A stretch of 64,000 bases of DNA from Paenibacillus rhizosphaerae (GCF_014192015.1 NZ_JACHXJ010000003.1:372001-436000), one strand, 5' to 3'; positions 16,101-24,822 are shown, numbered from the stretch's first letter. Notes: generated by a model from the sequence alone, not told the origin. Program-made: numbers and translations.

Positions 16101-16136
16101 AAAAAACCGGGAAGTCCATCTTCTGGACGTTCCCGG
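16101..16136 (-). terminator. Intrinsic terminator of the RidA-M20 transcript
   Basis: CCGGGAA-GTCCA, a five-base loop, then TGGAC-GTTCCCGG. The A-run on the plus-strand left side becomes the T-run for leftward transcription. Confidence 0.85.
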
Positions 16137-16178
16137 CACGAAGGGCCGTGTATAACGAAATAGCCCCATGATCCTGCT

Positions 16179-16652
16179 CTATCGCGATAATTCGATCTCG
16201 ACGATGATCTCCACCTCGACCGGCGTATCAAACGGCAGCTCGCTCGTGCCGATCGCGGAGCGCGTATGCTTGCCCTTCTCCCCGAACACTTCGATCAGCA
16301 GATCCGACGCCCCGTTCAGCACGTAAGGCTGGTCTTTAAATCCCGGGGCGCTTTGGATGAAGCCGAGCATCTTGACCACTTTCTTCACCCGGTCCAGGCT
16401 GCCCAGATGGGCCTGCAACGACGATAAAATATTCACGATGCACCGGCGCGCCGCCTCTTGCCCCTGCTCGATCGTCAGCTCTGCTCCAAGCTTGCCTTTT
16501 AGAATCAGCTCCCCGTTCTTGCGGCAATCATGACCCGAAGTGTACAGCAGATTTCCTACTTGATTTACGGGAACGTACGAGAACTTCGGCTCGCCAACCG
16601 GCTCCAGCTCGATGTTCAGTTCTTTTAATCTCTCTTGAATGCTCATCATCAT
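16179..16652 (-). CDS. RidA/YjgF-family protein
   Basis: A 157-residue RidA-like protein. YjgF fold elements seen: GNLLYTSGHDCRKNGEL near 32-48, a central A-R-R-C-I-V-N helix, and the C-terminal IGTSELPFDTPVEVEII strand block. Canonical RidA hydrolyses reactive 2-aminoacrylate and other enamines released by PLP dehydratases. The Arg usual in the canonical active site (R105 in E. coli) is not obvious here, so it may belong to a divergent Rid subgroup. It overlaps the M20 gene stop by ATGA. Its neighbour, a D-Ser/D-Thr PLP enzyme, would generate just such enamines. Confidence 0.85.
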   Translation of the reverse strand: MMMSIQERLKELNIELEPVGEPKFSYVPVNQVGNLLYTSGHDCRKNGELILKGKLGAELTIEQGQEAARRCIVNILSSLQAHLGSLDRVKKVVKMLGFIQSAPGFKDQPYVLNGASDLLIEVFGEKGKHTRSAIGTSELPFDTPVEVEIIVEIELSR

Positions 16653-17890
16653 TCCTCCTGTAATGGTTGTTGTTGAAGCAGCCGCATGGCGAGCTGCATG
16701 TATACCTTGGCTGCGTCCGCGATCTGACGGACGGGTACCCGTTCATCCTTGACATGGGCTTGATCCAGCGATCCGGGTCCGAATATAATCGTCGGTATGC
16801 CACGATCAATGGACAGGAACGGCGCCTCGCAGGTGGCTTCGAAAATACCGATGGCGGACGGCTTCCCGAGAACATCACAGGTAGCGTCGACCAGCGCCTG
16901 CACAAGCTCATGGTCCTGCGGAATGGTCGACGCCGGAATAAACAAGTAGTCGTCCACTTCGTAGGTGACTTCCCCGGCGATTTCACCTAAGCCTTCGCCT
17001 GAGCCTGCACCCGCACTTAAGCCTCCGCTTACACCCGCGCCTGACGCCGCATTTAGCGCCTCCTTCAATTGCTTCAGCACCTGCTCCGCCGTCTCGCCGG
17101 GGATGACCCGGCGGTCGACCTCGATCTCGCAGTGCTGCGGCACGATGTTCGGCGCCGTCCCGCCCTTGATCTGCGTGACGTTCAGCGTCGCGTACCCGAG
17201 AAGCGGATCGGCGCTCTCCTTGAGGCGGCTTCGAAGCGGCTCCAGCGCCGAGATGAGCGCCGCCATCTTCGGAATGGCGTTGTCGGGCTCCAGCACCTTC
17301 GCCGCATGGCCGGCGACGCCCGCCGTGCGGATCCGGTAGCGGCCGACGCCTTTATGGGCGGTGCAGATGCCGAGCCCGGTCGGCTCGCCGATAACGGCGT
17401 AATCGGCGTGCACACCGCTGCGCAGAAAGTGGCGCATGCCGGCATTCTCCCGCTCTTCATCCACGTTGAAGAGCAGGAGCAGCTCCCCGGCGAACGGGCA
17501 GCCGCGCCGGTGCAGCAGGATGGCCGCGTACAGCATGGCCGCGACGCCGGACTTCATATCGGCGGCACCCCGGCCGATCATCTCACCGCCCCGGACAACG
17601 GCGGCAAACGGGTCCTCGCTCCAGCCTTCCCCGGCCGGAACGACGTCGAGATGGCCGTTGTACAGCAGCGCCGGCCCTTCCGCCGTGCCCTTCAGCCGGG
17701 CGACCACATTCGGCCGCTGCGGCGCGGCCCACTGCAGCTCGGCCTCGATCCCCTCGTCCCGAAGGAGCTTCAAGACGTACCGGGCGGCCGCTTCTTCGCG
17801 TCCCGGCGGATTTTCGCTCGGGATGCGGATGAGTCCGCAGACGATATCCAGCAGCTCATGCCCGTGAAATGAATCAAGGTCCTTCTCCAT
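16649..17890 (-). CDS. M20-family metallopeptidase/deacylase (ArgE/DapE type)
   Basis: A 413-residue co-catalytic zinc hydrolase: H80-L-D82-V-V-P, D111 in GRGAADMKSG, catalytic DEE in FNVDEERENAG, and a C-terminal metal His. The lid/dimerisation domain spans about 180-330. Family members remove acyl groups from amino acids or cleave dipeptides. A Gly/Ser/Ala-rich insertion (about residues 286-305) is unusual and looks like an expanded low-complexity loop. It sits between a PLP enzyme and ridA on one transcript, suggesting release of a free, possibly D-, amino acid from an N-acyl form. The stereochemistry is inference. Confidence 0.85.
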   Translation of the reverse strand: MEKDLDSFHGHELLDIVCGLIRIPSENPPGREEAAARYVLKLLRDEGIEAELQWAAPQRPNVVARLKGTAEGPALLYNGHLDVVPAGEGWSEDPFAAVVRGGEMIGRGAADMKSGVAAMLYAAILLHRRGCPFAGELLLLFNVDEERENAGMRHFLRSGVHADYAVIGEPTGLGICTAHKGVGRYRIRTAGVAGHAAKVLEPDNAIPKMAALISALEPLRSRLKESADPLLGYATLNVTQIKGGTAPNIVPQHCEIEVDRRVIPGETAEQVLKQLKEALNAASGAGVSGGLSAGAGSGEGLGEIAGEVTYEVDDYLFIPASTIPQDHELVQALVDATCDVLGKPSAIGIFEATCEAPFLSIDRGIPTIIFGPGSLDQAHVKDERVPVRQIADAAKVYMQLAMRLLQQQPLQEE

Positions 17891-17917
17891 GAATAGCCAG
17901 CCTCCTCACTGTACCGC

Positions 17918-19008
17918 TCAGCTGTTCTTGCCCCTGGCGTCGATCCGGATCTTCTCGACCGGCACCCCTCCGCGGAAGCCGACGATTTCATCGCACAGAT
18001 TCGGGAGGACGCAGGCATGATTCGGGATAATGGTCAGGTGCTGGCCGATGTGAAGCGATACGGAAGCCGGATCATAGCTGAGGAAACCGTGCTCTTCATT
18101 CAGCTTGAAAATTTCGATATCGGGATGCTCCACGATGTAGCCGAAACCTTTGGAGAAAGGCATCGTGTCCGTGGTGAGCGTTTTGGATCCCGCGTCGATG
18201 ATCGCCCGGCCCGGAGCCGGAACACTGACGACCGTCGTGATTACCCGCAGCGCGCAATCGTCCACCGTGATCATGCCCATCGACAATTGGCCCACGTCGT
18301 GGAATATGTAATTTCCGGCCCGAATCTCGGTTACACCCTCAAGCTCCTGCGCGAACTTGGACGACAGCGACGAACCGCCGCTAACGACCGGAACATCGAT
18401 TCCCGCTTTTCTCAGCAGATCGGCGGTGTTCTTCAGGGTAGCCGCCTCCTGGCGAGCTGTGCTGCGAATCTCTTCCCGGCCCTCTTCGCTGTAAATCTGG
18501 CCCGCATAGGAGAGCAGTCCGGTGATTTCGATCCCCGGCAGGTTCCGGATCTGCTGCGCAAATTGCAGCGTGTCTTCCCCCGGCTGGCGGCCGCAGCGGC
18601 CGATGCCCCCGTCCACTTCGATGTAGAGCGGTATGCGGCGGCCGAGACGCTCGCCTACCTCCGACACCGCCGCGGCGCCTTCCACACTGTCGGCAACGGT
18701 CGTAACTTTGACCTTTTGCGCCAGTGATATAACCGCTCTTGTTTGTCTTCGCCAATGATGGGAAAAGCGATCAAAATATCGTCGATTCCCGCTTCAGCCA
18801 TCACTTCCGCTTCCCCGAGCTTGGCGCAGGTAATGCCGGTGCTTCCGGCCTCCAGCTGCTTGCGGGCAAAATAAACCGACTTGTGCGACTTGATGTGGGG
18901 ACGGTGCCGGATTCCGGCCTTTCTCGCTTCCTCCGCCATGCTGCGGATGTTGCGTTCGGCAATGTCCAAATCGACGATGACGGCAGGCGTTGATACGGTT
19001 TGAACCAT
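17918..19008 (-). pseudogene. D-threonine aldolase / D-serine dehydratase-like PLP enzyme, frameshifted
   Basis: Two overlapping frames together make one alanine-racemase-fold (type III PLP) enzyme of about 360 residues. The first (from ATG 19008) carries the PLP-lysine region RPHIKSHKS with K40 as candidate. The second carries VSGGSSLS, RAGNYIFHD and the C-terminal zinc-binding PNHACVLPN motif of D-Thr aldolase/D-Ser dehydratases. The switch is near 18727-18733 (minus strand CGGTTATATCACTGG), where an intact gene would read R-L-L-S-L-A-Q-K-V-K. A net shift of one base breaks the frame. It could be a real mutation or a sequencing error. First gene of the presumed operon with M20 and RidA. Confidence 0.85.
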
Positions 19009-19111
19009 CTTGCTCCCTCCTTAATTGACACAGATCTGGATTATGGATATGACCTTGTTGTAGGCTCGCTGAGACAATCAATCTTCAAACCAACAAAAAA
19101 AAAATAATTAG

Positions 19112-19133
19112 ATCAAAAAAATATTTTTTTGAT
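19112..19133. promoter_or_regulatory. 22-bp perfect palindrome operator at the predicted start site
   Basis: ATC-A7-TA-T7-GAT, a perfect inverted repeat. It lies immediately downstream of the predicted promoter of the PLP-enzyme operon, covering roughly +1 to +22. A half-site ATCAAAAAAA recurs at 20071-20080 ahead of the YheO-like regulator gene. A candidate operator for that regulator. Confidence 0.6.
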
Positions 19134-19140
19134 TGTTCAC

Positions 19141-19170
19141 ATTATGAATCCCCTCGCCGCGTCTTGTCAA
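19141..19170 (-). promoter_or_regulatory. Sigma-A promoter of the D-amino-acid operon
   Basis: Minus-strand TTGACA (19170-19165), an 18-base spacer, CATAAT (19146-19141). A near-consensus promoter directly upstream of the palindrome. Confidence 0.75.
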
Positions 19171-19357
19171 TATAATTCCACGACTCAGCATAATGCTGAA
19201 TACGCTTTCAAACTAGGATAAGAAAAGCCCGAAATACAGGCCAACTCTTATGCAGCACCGTGGCTATTATGTTCATCGAATGTGCGGACTCCTTCTGCCC
19301 TTGTCTGCGCTTTGCTATCCTCAAATCCCCGGCCCTGGCCCGGGCGGCTTAGCCTTG
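19171..19357. other. Non-coding spacer between regulator and D-amino-acid operon
   Basis: No credible gene on either strand. It includes an inverted repeat (CAGCATAATGCTG at 19186-19198) and a GC-rich CCGGCCCTGGCCCGGGC stretch near 19330 that may form a weak hairpin ending the regulator transcript. Nothing else recognised. Confidence 0.4.
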
Positions 19358-20026
19358 CTATACCTTGTTTTTCGGCATGCCTTTGTCCTGGTTCGCCCGA
19401 ATTTCGTCGAGATAGTTATACAGCGTAAACTTGGAAATATCGAGGAACTGGCATACTTTATCCCCCGCCTTTTTCACGAGAAAAGCGCCGCGCATATCCA
19501 GAAACTGCACCGCCTTCACCTTGTCTTCCTTGCTCATATGAGAGACCGGCTTGCCGATTTCCTTCCGGCATTCCTGAAGCAGGTAATCAAGCAAATCGTT
19601 CACGTCGTTGACGAATACCTCTTTCACTTCCTGGTCTAGACTATGCATCGTCAGCGACCGGATCGTATTCTCCGCAACGAGCAGATCGGAAATATCCAGG
19701 TTCATGCAGAGGGCGCCGATCGTCTCACCTTTACTGTTTTTAAAGTAGGTTGAAGAGGATCGCAATATTTTGCCGTCTTTCGTCTGGGTGATGTAGTTGT
19801 AGCGGTCTCCCTCCGTCACGGTTCCGCGCAGCACCTCCAGCCCGAGATTGCTTCCGCAGTCCCCGACCTTCCGGCCGGTAATGTGGCCGTTCTCGATCGC
19901 CACGATCGTGCTTTCGTACCCTTGCGTCAAATCGTGAAGCACCACTTCGCATTTCTCCCCAAACTGGGCGGCGATGGCCCGGATAACGGGCAGCAGCACA
20001 TTCAGCTCTTCCTTGATATGTTCCAT
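19358..20026 (-). CDS. YheO/DauR-type PAS-like and helix-turn-helix regulator
   Basis: A 222-residue protein. The YheO-like PAS domain is at about 10-115 (LHDLTQGYESTIVAIENGHITGR, and GALCMNLDIS) and a C-terminal DauR-like helix-turn-helix is at about 165-212 (KVCQFLDISKFTLYNYLDEI). DauR in Pseudomonas controls D-arginine catabolism, and related regulators are often next to D-amino-acid or RidA genes. Here it lies upstream of, and reads with, a D-Ser/D-Thr enzyme, deacylase and RidA set. ATG 20026 is preferred; an in-frame GTG at 20035 is the alternative. A half-site of the 22-bp palindrome lies upstream, suggesting autoregulation. Confidence 0.85.
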   Translation of the reverse strand: MEHIKEELNVLLPVIRAIAAQFGEKCEVVLHDLTQGYESTIVAIENGHITGRKVGDCGSNLGLEVLRGTVTEGDRYNYITQTKDGKILRSSSTYFKNSKGETIGALCMNLDISDLLVAENTIRSLTMHSLDQEVKEVFVNDVNDLLDYLLQECRKEIGKPVSHMSKEDKVKAVQFLDMRGAFLVKKAGDKVCQFLDISKFTLYNYLDEIRANQDKGMPKNKV

Positions 20027-20040
20027 AGATCCCACTCTCT

Positions 20041-20380
20041 TTAAACTGTCATCTAAAAATAATTTTGAGTATCAAAAAAACTTTAATGCATCTCTAGTTT
20101 GTTCAAAATCGTTCTTTTTGTCAAGGTGTGACGGCAGAACCGCGGTAGACTTCACAAAAAATGATAAGAACAAAAGAAGCAGCACATGCTGCTTCTTTTG
20201 GATCCGGACGTCAAATGCGGGGCCCGGACTTGCTGCGATGGCCGAACCCCATGTCACCGAGATGGCTCTGCACCCGCTCAGCACTCTATTATAACGCCAT
20301 GATTTATCTCCCCCCTTCTTTCGGAACCGTTTATCACTACGCACGCATTCGGCTGGGTCCAGCCTCTGTCCGACTTTCCT
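20041..20380. other. Spacer between YheO-like regulator and leuA, with a terminator
   Basis: Holds the regulator promoter region with the ATCAAAAAAA half-site at 20071-20080 and, at 20172-20199, a strong hairpin (AAAAGAAGCAGCA-CA-TGCTGCTTCTTTT) that can terminate leuA transcription and is symmetric for both directions. The remaining frames are not gene-like. Confidence 0.7.
20172..20199. terminator. Symmetric intrinsic terminator downstream of leuA
   Basis: A thirteen-base perfect stem with two-base centre, flanked by A- and T-runs. It lies about 180 bases beyond the leuA stop. Confidence 0.8.
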
Positions 20381-21943
20381 TTACTCGTTCGCGCTTTGCA
20401 TGGCCGTCTGCGGCTCGCCCGGTGCGTCCAGCACGGCGGCGTTGATGCCGTTCAGAAACGCCAGCGCGCTCGCCTTGATAATGTCGGTATCCATTGCGCG
20501 TCCGGAGTATGTTTTGCCCTGGTATTCCAGCCGGATGTTGACGCGGCCGATCGCCTCTTTGCCCCGCGACAGGCTGTTGATTTTATAATCCCTCAGCTGC
20601 ACGTCAAGTCCGACCAAAGCCTTGATCGCGCTGTACAGCGCATCGATCGGTCCGTCCCCGACCTTGCTGTCCGTGTAGCTTTCGCCGCCTTTTTTCAGCT
20701 GGACGGTCGCCGTCGGCACGATGTCGTTGGTCACGACCTGAAAGGACTCCAGCTCATATAGATGGCTGGTGCCCTGATCGATTTTGCGGTGCTCGGCTAC
20801 CAAATAGAACACGTCATGGTCATAAACTTCCTTTTTGGCGTCGGCCAGCTGCAGAAATTTCGCAAACAGCTCCTCAAAATCGTTAGGGTTGCTCGTGTCG
20901 AAGCCGATTTTTTCCACCGCATTTTTGAACGCATGCCGTCCGGAACGCGCGGTCAGGATCAATTCCATGCTCTCAGCCCCGACTTCCTCCGGCGACATGA
21001 TTTCGTACACGTTTTTATCCTTCAGCAGTCCATCCTGGTGAATGCCGGACGAGTGGGCAAACGCGTTTTCGCCTGTAATCGCCTTGTTCACCTGCACGTC
21101 CAGTCCTGTCAAATGGGTCAGGAGCCGGGAGGTGCGCAGAATTTCCTGCGTCTGGATCTGGGTATGACAGTTAAAATAGTTTTCCCGCACCTTCAGCCCC
21201 ATCACCACTTCCTCAAGCGAGGTGTTGCCGGCGCGTTCGCCAAGCCCGTTGATGGTGCACTCCACCTTCTCGGCCCCGTTCTTGATTGCGGCCAGCGTGT
21301 TTGCCGTCGCCAGGCCCAGATCGTTATGGCAGTGCACGCTCAGGACGACCTTGTCATTCAGGTTTTTCAGCCGGTCGTTAATTTTTCGGATCAGCTCGCC
21401 GAACTCTTCCGGAACGGCATAACCAACCGTGTCAGGAACGTTGATGATCGTCGCGCCGGCCTTGACCACCGCTTCGATCGTCTGCCACAGGTATTCGAAT
21501 TCCGACCGGGACGCATCCTCCGTGGAATACTGCACCTCCGGCAGCAGCGTCTTCGCAAATTTGACGGCATCCACGCCCATTTGCACGACGGCGTCCTTCG
21601 AGCGGCTGAACTTTTTCTCCACGTGAATGTTGGACGTGCCCAGCACGATATGGATAAACGGATTTTGCGCGAGCTTGATGCTTTCATACACGCTTTCGAT
21701 GTCGCTCTTCACCGCCCGGGCGAGTGCGGTCACAGAGACGCTGTCTCCCACGGTTCTGACGATTTCCTGCACGGCTTGAAAATCCCCCGCCGACGACGCA
21801 GGGAAGCCCGCCTCGATGATATCTACATTGAGGCGCTTCAGCTGCTGCGCGAATTCAACCTTCTGCTGCGTGTTGAGCTTGGCGCCAGGCACCTGCTCTC
21901 CGTCGCGTAACGTCGTGTCCAATACGATAATTTTGCGGTTCAT
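20381..21943 (-). CDS. leuA: 2-isopropylmalate synthase
   Basis: A 520-residue full-length enzyme. TIM barrel with DTTLRDGEQVPG at the N-terminus, the metal motif HCHNDLGLA, and GLGERAGNTSLEE; linker and LeuA dimer/allosteric domain after about 390. It condenses acetyl-CoA with 2-oxoisovalerate, the first step of leucine synthesis, and is normally feedback-inhibited by leucine. ATG 21943 has GGGGAGGA seven bases upstream. It is controlled by a leucine T-box. No other ilv/leu gene is in the window, so it is separated from the usual ilv-leu operon, or is a second copy. Confidence 0.96.
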   Translation of the reverse strand: MNRKIIVLDTTLRDGEQVPGAKLNTQQKVEFAQQLKRLNVDIIEAGFPASSAGDFQAVQEIVRTVGDSVSVTALARAVKSDIESVYESIKLAQNPFIHIVLGTSNIHVEKKFSRSKDAVVQMGVDAVKFAKTLLPEVQYSTEDASRSEFEYLWQTIEAVVKAGATIINVPDTVGYAVPEEFGELIRKINDRLKNLNDKVVLSVHCHNDLGLATANTLAAIKNGAEKVECTINGLGERAGNTSLEEVVMGLKVRENYFNCHTQIQTQEILRTSRLLTHLTGLDVQVNKAITGENAFAHSSGIHQDGLLKDKNVYEIMSPEEVGAESMELILTARSGRHAFKNAVEKIGFDTSNPNDFEELFAKFLQLADAKKEVYDHDVFYLVAEHRKIDQGTSHLYELESFQVVTNDIVPTATVQLKKGGESYTDSKVGDGPIDALYSAIKALVGLDVQLRDYKINSLSRGKEAIGRVNIRLEYQGKTYSGRAMDTDIIKASALAFLNGINAAVLDAPGEPQTAMQSANE

Positions 21944-22017
21944 CTGCAATTCCTCCCCAATCAGTGTAGTTATATATATTTAAAAGCGGGGCCGGCCAAA
22001 CCCGGAATTTGGCCAAC

Positions 22018-22287
22018 AAAAAAACCCCGTCTCTACGCTAGAGACGAGGTTTAACCCGCGGTACCACTCTAATTCATTTTCAGCAGTGCAAAAATGATCT
22101 TCTTTCGATGGCAATCACCATCTATCCCTGTAACGGTGGAACTCCGGCAGACCCTACATTGTCAGGTGGCGGTTCATAGACGAGTTCGAAATGATCGACA
22201 ATACCGCTTCACACCACCCAGCGGCTCTCTGGAAAGTCACTACACTTCTACTATTTCTAATCGAAACCTTTATGAGGTATGAAATTG
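22018..22287 (-). promoter_or_regulatory. Leucine T-box riboswitch of leuA
   Basis: Minus strand: Stem I with the typical GGGTGGTGTGAAGCGG apical segment, then specifier CTC (22184-22182) preceded by GAA, then the T-box core AGAGTGGTACCGCGGGTT (22070-22053) and an intrinsic terminator (CCTCGTCTCTA-GCG-TAGAGACGGGG, then T7) ending at about 22018. CTC is a leucine codon, matching the enzyme's pathway. Uncharged tRNA-Leu would stabilise the antiterminator. Confidence 0.95.
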
Positions 22288-22293
22288 TTAATT

Positions 22294-22322
22294 ATATTAT
22301 GGCATCCATTTGCTTTTGTCAA
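22294..22322 (-). promoter_or_regulatory. Sigma-A promoter of leuA
   Basis: Minus-strand TTGACA (22322-22317), 17-base spacer, TAATAT (22299-22294), just upstream of the T-box leader. Confidence 0.82.
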
Positions 22323-22355
22323 CCCTGGATTTTCCATAAAGTTGAACCCGGAAGA

Positions 22356-22883
22356 TCAAGCGGAACGGAGATGTTCCATCAGCTTCCGAAGCCAGTTGGC
22401 ATCATTCGATAGGGCTTGGTAGGCGTGCTCGCTAATAAAAAGGGCCGAGTCCCGGTACCTGTCCGGAACCTCGGAGAAGCCTGGCCGCTCCTCGATCAGC
22501 CGGATTTTTTTCTCCAGGCGGGCGATGGACTCCTCGATGATGTAAGCCAGCTTGTGCTTGTCCACCTTATCCAGAAACAACAGAGATGAATACAGGCTCG
22601 TGATGCTTGTGAAATTTTGAAATACCGCGTAAATTTCCTCTTCCAGCGCCCTGCGGCCCTCGTCGGTAATGCCGTAGGTCGTTTTCTCCGGACGGTTTTC
22701 GGATTGGACGACTTTGATTTTACGGATGTAGCCCTTTTTCAGCAGGACCTCAAAATTGTAATACAGCGTTCCGTCGTTGATCGTGATCGTATTTTCCAGA
22801 GGCTTGAACACCTGTTTCTTGATGTCGTACGGATGGTGCTCCCCCTCGCTGAGCAAGCCGAGAATAAAGATCTGAAGCGACAT
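22356..22883 (-). CDS. PadR-family transcriptional regulator
   Basis: A 175-residue PadR protein: winged helix-turn-helix at about 3-80 (FILGLLSEGEHHPYDIKKQV, then DGTLYYNFEVLLKKGYI) and a C-terminal dimerisation helix pair with coiled-coil character (about 110-170). ATG 22883 has AGGGG six bases upstream. It precedes, on the same strand, what remains of a YhgE/Pip-type membrane gene, a common PadR-regulated partner, though here that partner lies upstream and is truncated. Confidence 0.87.
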   Translation of the reverse strand: MSLQIFILGLLSEGEHHPYDIKKQVFKPLENTITINDGTLYYNFEVLLKKGYIRKIKVVQSENRPEKTTYGITDEGRRALEEEIYAVFQNFTSITSLYSSLLFLDKVDKHKLAYIIEESIARLEKKIRLIEERPGFSEVPDRYRDSALFISEHAYQALSNDANWLRKLMEHLRSA

Positions 22884-22952
22884 TGCGATCCCCCTCATCA
22901 TATGAAAAAAGGGCCGACAGGACCTTTTCCCGTCAGCCCATCCGATCTTATT

Positions 22953-23906
22953 TTACATGAATTGCGGTTCCGCTGCAGGCTCCTTCCCCGCCTTGGCCGT
23001 TTTGACAGGCTTAAACTGGTGAATGAACAGGTTGATGACGAGCGCACCCGCTCCCACCAGGGCCAAACCGAGAACATATTCAGCCGTTTTCCCGCCTCCA
23101 AAGAGCAGGTTGTAATCCAGATGAATCGTGTAGAACATCGGAGAAATATGGCTGAAAGCCTTGAAGAATCCCGGCATCATCTCCGGCGGCAGCACGGCTC
23201 CGCCCGCAATCGTCTGCGACAGCAGCAGCGGCAGGTTCAGCATCATGCCGGCCTGGCCGAACAGCAGCACGCAGATGCTGGTGAACTCAATGGCGACGAG
23301 CATTTCCAGGGAGTGCACCATCCACATATTCAGGAACGTCTCCGCCCCGTAGTTGTGGAAGCCGAAGTAGATAGCCAAACCGACCAGCGGCGCGATCAGG
23401 GACAGCACCACATGGACGCCCTGAAGGGACAGAAACGCTCTCCATTTGCCTACTTTGGCTTTCAGCTGGTTCAGCGCGCCCGAGCTGATCATCGAATAAA
23501 TCATCGCACCTACGTAGGACGCCATCGTCAGGAACATCGGCGCCATCTGATTATGCATACCGGCCGGCGGTGTGTTCGTGGACACGATATTCGGCGTCAT
23601 CTTCGACATCACGCCTTCGACCATCTGCTTGGATTGCTCTGCGGGCACCTTCATGCCCTGCAGCATGGCTTCAAAGCTCTGCGTCTGAATTTGCGTGCTG
23701 ATCTTAGAGGAAACCTGTGTCGCAATGCTCTGCATCGTGCTGTTGACCGAGGCCGGATTGGATTCGTTGATGAAAAAGTCCAGCTTCACCTGCTCGCCCT
23801 GGGCGGCCAGCTTCTGCGTAAAATCCTGCGGGATATGCATGATGAACTGAATATCGCGGTTATCCAGGTCCTTCTGCGCCTGCTCAAGCGATTCGTCCGT
23901 GTTTAG
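22953..23906 (-). pseudogene. 5'-truncated YhgE/Pip-like membrane protein (ABC-2 type)
   Basis: An open frame of about 315 codons with several membrane spans in its last 200 residues (YVGAMIYSMI, LSLIAPLVGLAIYFG, VGAGALVINLFI) and the usual extracellular N-terminal part. The frame continues upstream of the first ATG as coding sequence (LNTDESLEQAQKDLDNRD) up to about 23906, then meets a stop at 23918-23916 with no start codon or ribosome site. Homologues begin with a membrane span some 80 residues earlier, so the 5' end is missing. The breakpoint near 23906 borders the GNAT gene. Confidence 0.78.
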
Positions 23907-24029
23907 AGGTTGATGTCAAATCGACGCGCAAGAGGCTGGAGTTAAGGCGCTAACCGGCGGTTATCTACAACCATGAACTTCGATGTGGTAGAATATGTAA
24001 TCATATTACTTGTGGGACAGGTGAAACGA

Positions 24030-24467
24030 ATGAATGCGGATATCAAGGTAAGACTGGCATCAGTATCCGATGCAGAGGAACTCTCCAGGCTAAACCAAGC
24101 GTTTAACGGAGGTGACAAGCGGCCTCCCCAGCAAATCATGGAGAGCCTGAAGATCCACAACGAATTAATTGCTGTAGCAGAAATAAGAGGCAAAGTCGTT
24201 GGTTTTGGTTGTGCTCAAAGCTTTCATTCATTTTGTTACGAAGATCCGCAGGGGGAAATTACGGAACTGTATGTTGAAGAAGCCGCACGAAGGAGAGGAA
24301 TTGCGGGTGCAATCATTTTTTGTCTGGAAGAAAATCTCAGGAAACGTGGCGTAGAAAGCGTAAAAGTGTTGACTGGCAAGCGGAACGACGCTGCCATTAA
24401 AACGTATGAACACTGCAATTATGTCAAAGACGATGAGCTGGTGCTGACCAAAAGGATAGAAGACTGA
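24030..24467 (+). CDS. GNAT-family N-acetyltransferase
   Basis: A 145-residue acetyltransferase with the acetyl-CoA loop R-R-R-G-I-A-G (residues about 91-97), the preceding ITELYVEE strand, and the GKRNDAAIKTYEHCNY segment near the C-terminus. ATG 24030 has AGGTGAAACG upstream; the frame could be extended 19 codons but lacks a ribosome site there. It faces the truncated YhgE-like gene across a breakpoint. Substrate unknown. Confidence 0.85.
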   Translation: MNADIKVRLASVSDAEELSRLNQAFNGGDKRPPQQIMESLKIHNELIAVAEIRGKVVGFGCAQSFHSFCYEDPQGEITELYVEEAARRRGIAGAIIFCLEENLRKRGVESVKVLTGKRNDAAIKTYEHCNYVKDDELVLTKRIED

Positions 24468-24480
24468 CGATTTATTCAAC

Positions 24481-24511
24481 AAAGACCGCCCTGAAAAAGG
24501 CGATCTTTTAT
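24481..24511 (+). terminator. Intrinsic terminator after the GNAT gene
   Basis: AAAGACCGCC, an eight-base loop, GGCGATCTTTTA; one mismatch. Confidence 0.7.
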
Positions 24512-24541
24512 CAAAGCCTGTGGAGGACGAGCCTCCACAGC

Positions 24542-24748
24542 TTAACCAAAGAACAGGTCGAGAATATTCGATCCTGTCGACGACTGTTTGTTGTAAAATT
24601 CGGAATAGCCGCAATTTTCGCAATAGACGACAACAAATTGGTTGTGCTGGACATCAAACATTTTGGAGAGGCCTGTGCCGGTCATGGCCACCTCTTTCGT
24701 CTTGGCGTTGCGGCTGCCGCATTTCACGCATCCCTGTTGTTCATTCAT
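24542..24748 (-). CDS. Small zinc-ribbon protein
   Basis: A 68-residue protein with two C-x2-C knuckles (CVKCGS near the start, CENCGY near residue 45), matching the predicted nucleic-acid-binding zinc-ribbon family that includes B. subtilis YpzJ. The start is behind GAGGTAATGAGAG. It lies convergent with the GNAT gene. Function beyond zinc binding is unknown. Confidence 0.8.
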   Translation of the reverse strand: MNEQQGCVKCGSRNAKTKEVAMTGTGLSKMFDVQHNQFVVVYCENCGYSEFYNKQSSTGSNILDLFFG

Positions 24749-24822
24749 CTCTCATTACCTCCATATTCGCGTTCGCGTTTTGTATCCTAATACGGTCCGT
24801 GCTAAGGCATGGTTGCAAACTG

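Noticed and set aside
18381..18755. Third frame across the PLP-enzyme break as a separate gene
   Set aside because: Its peptide is Arg/Pro-rich shadow sequence; the two other frames join into one known enzyme.
20762..21910. Plus-strand 382-codon frame opposite leuA
   Set aside because: Antisense to a fully motif-supported 2-isopropylmalate synthase gene.
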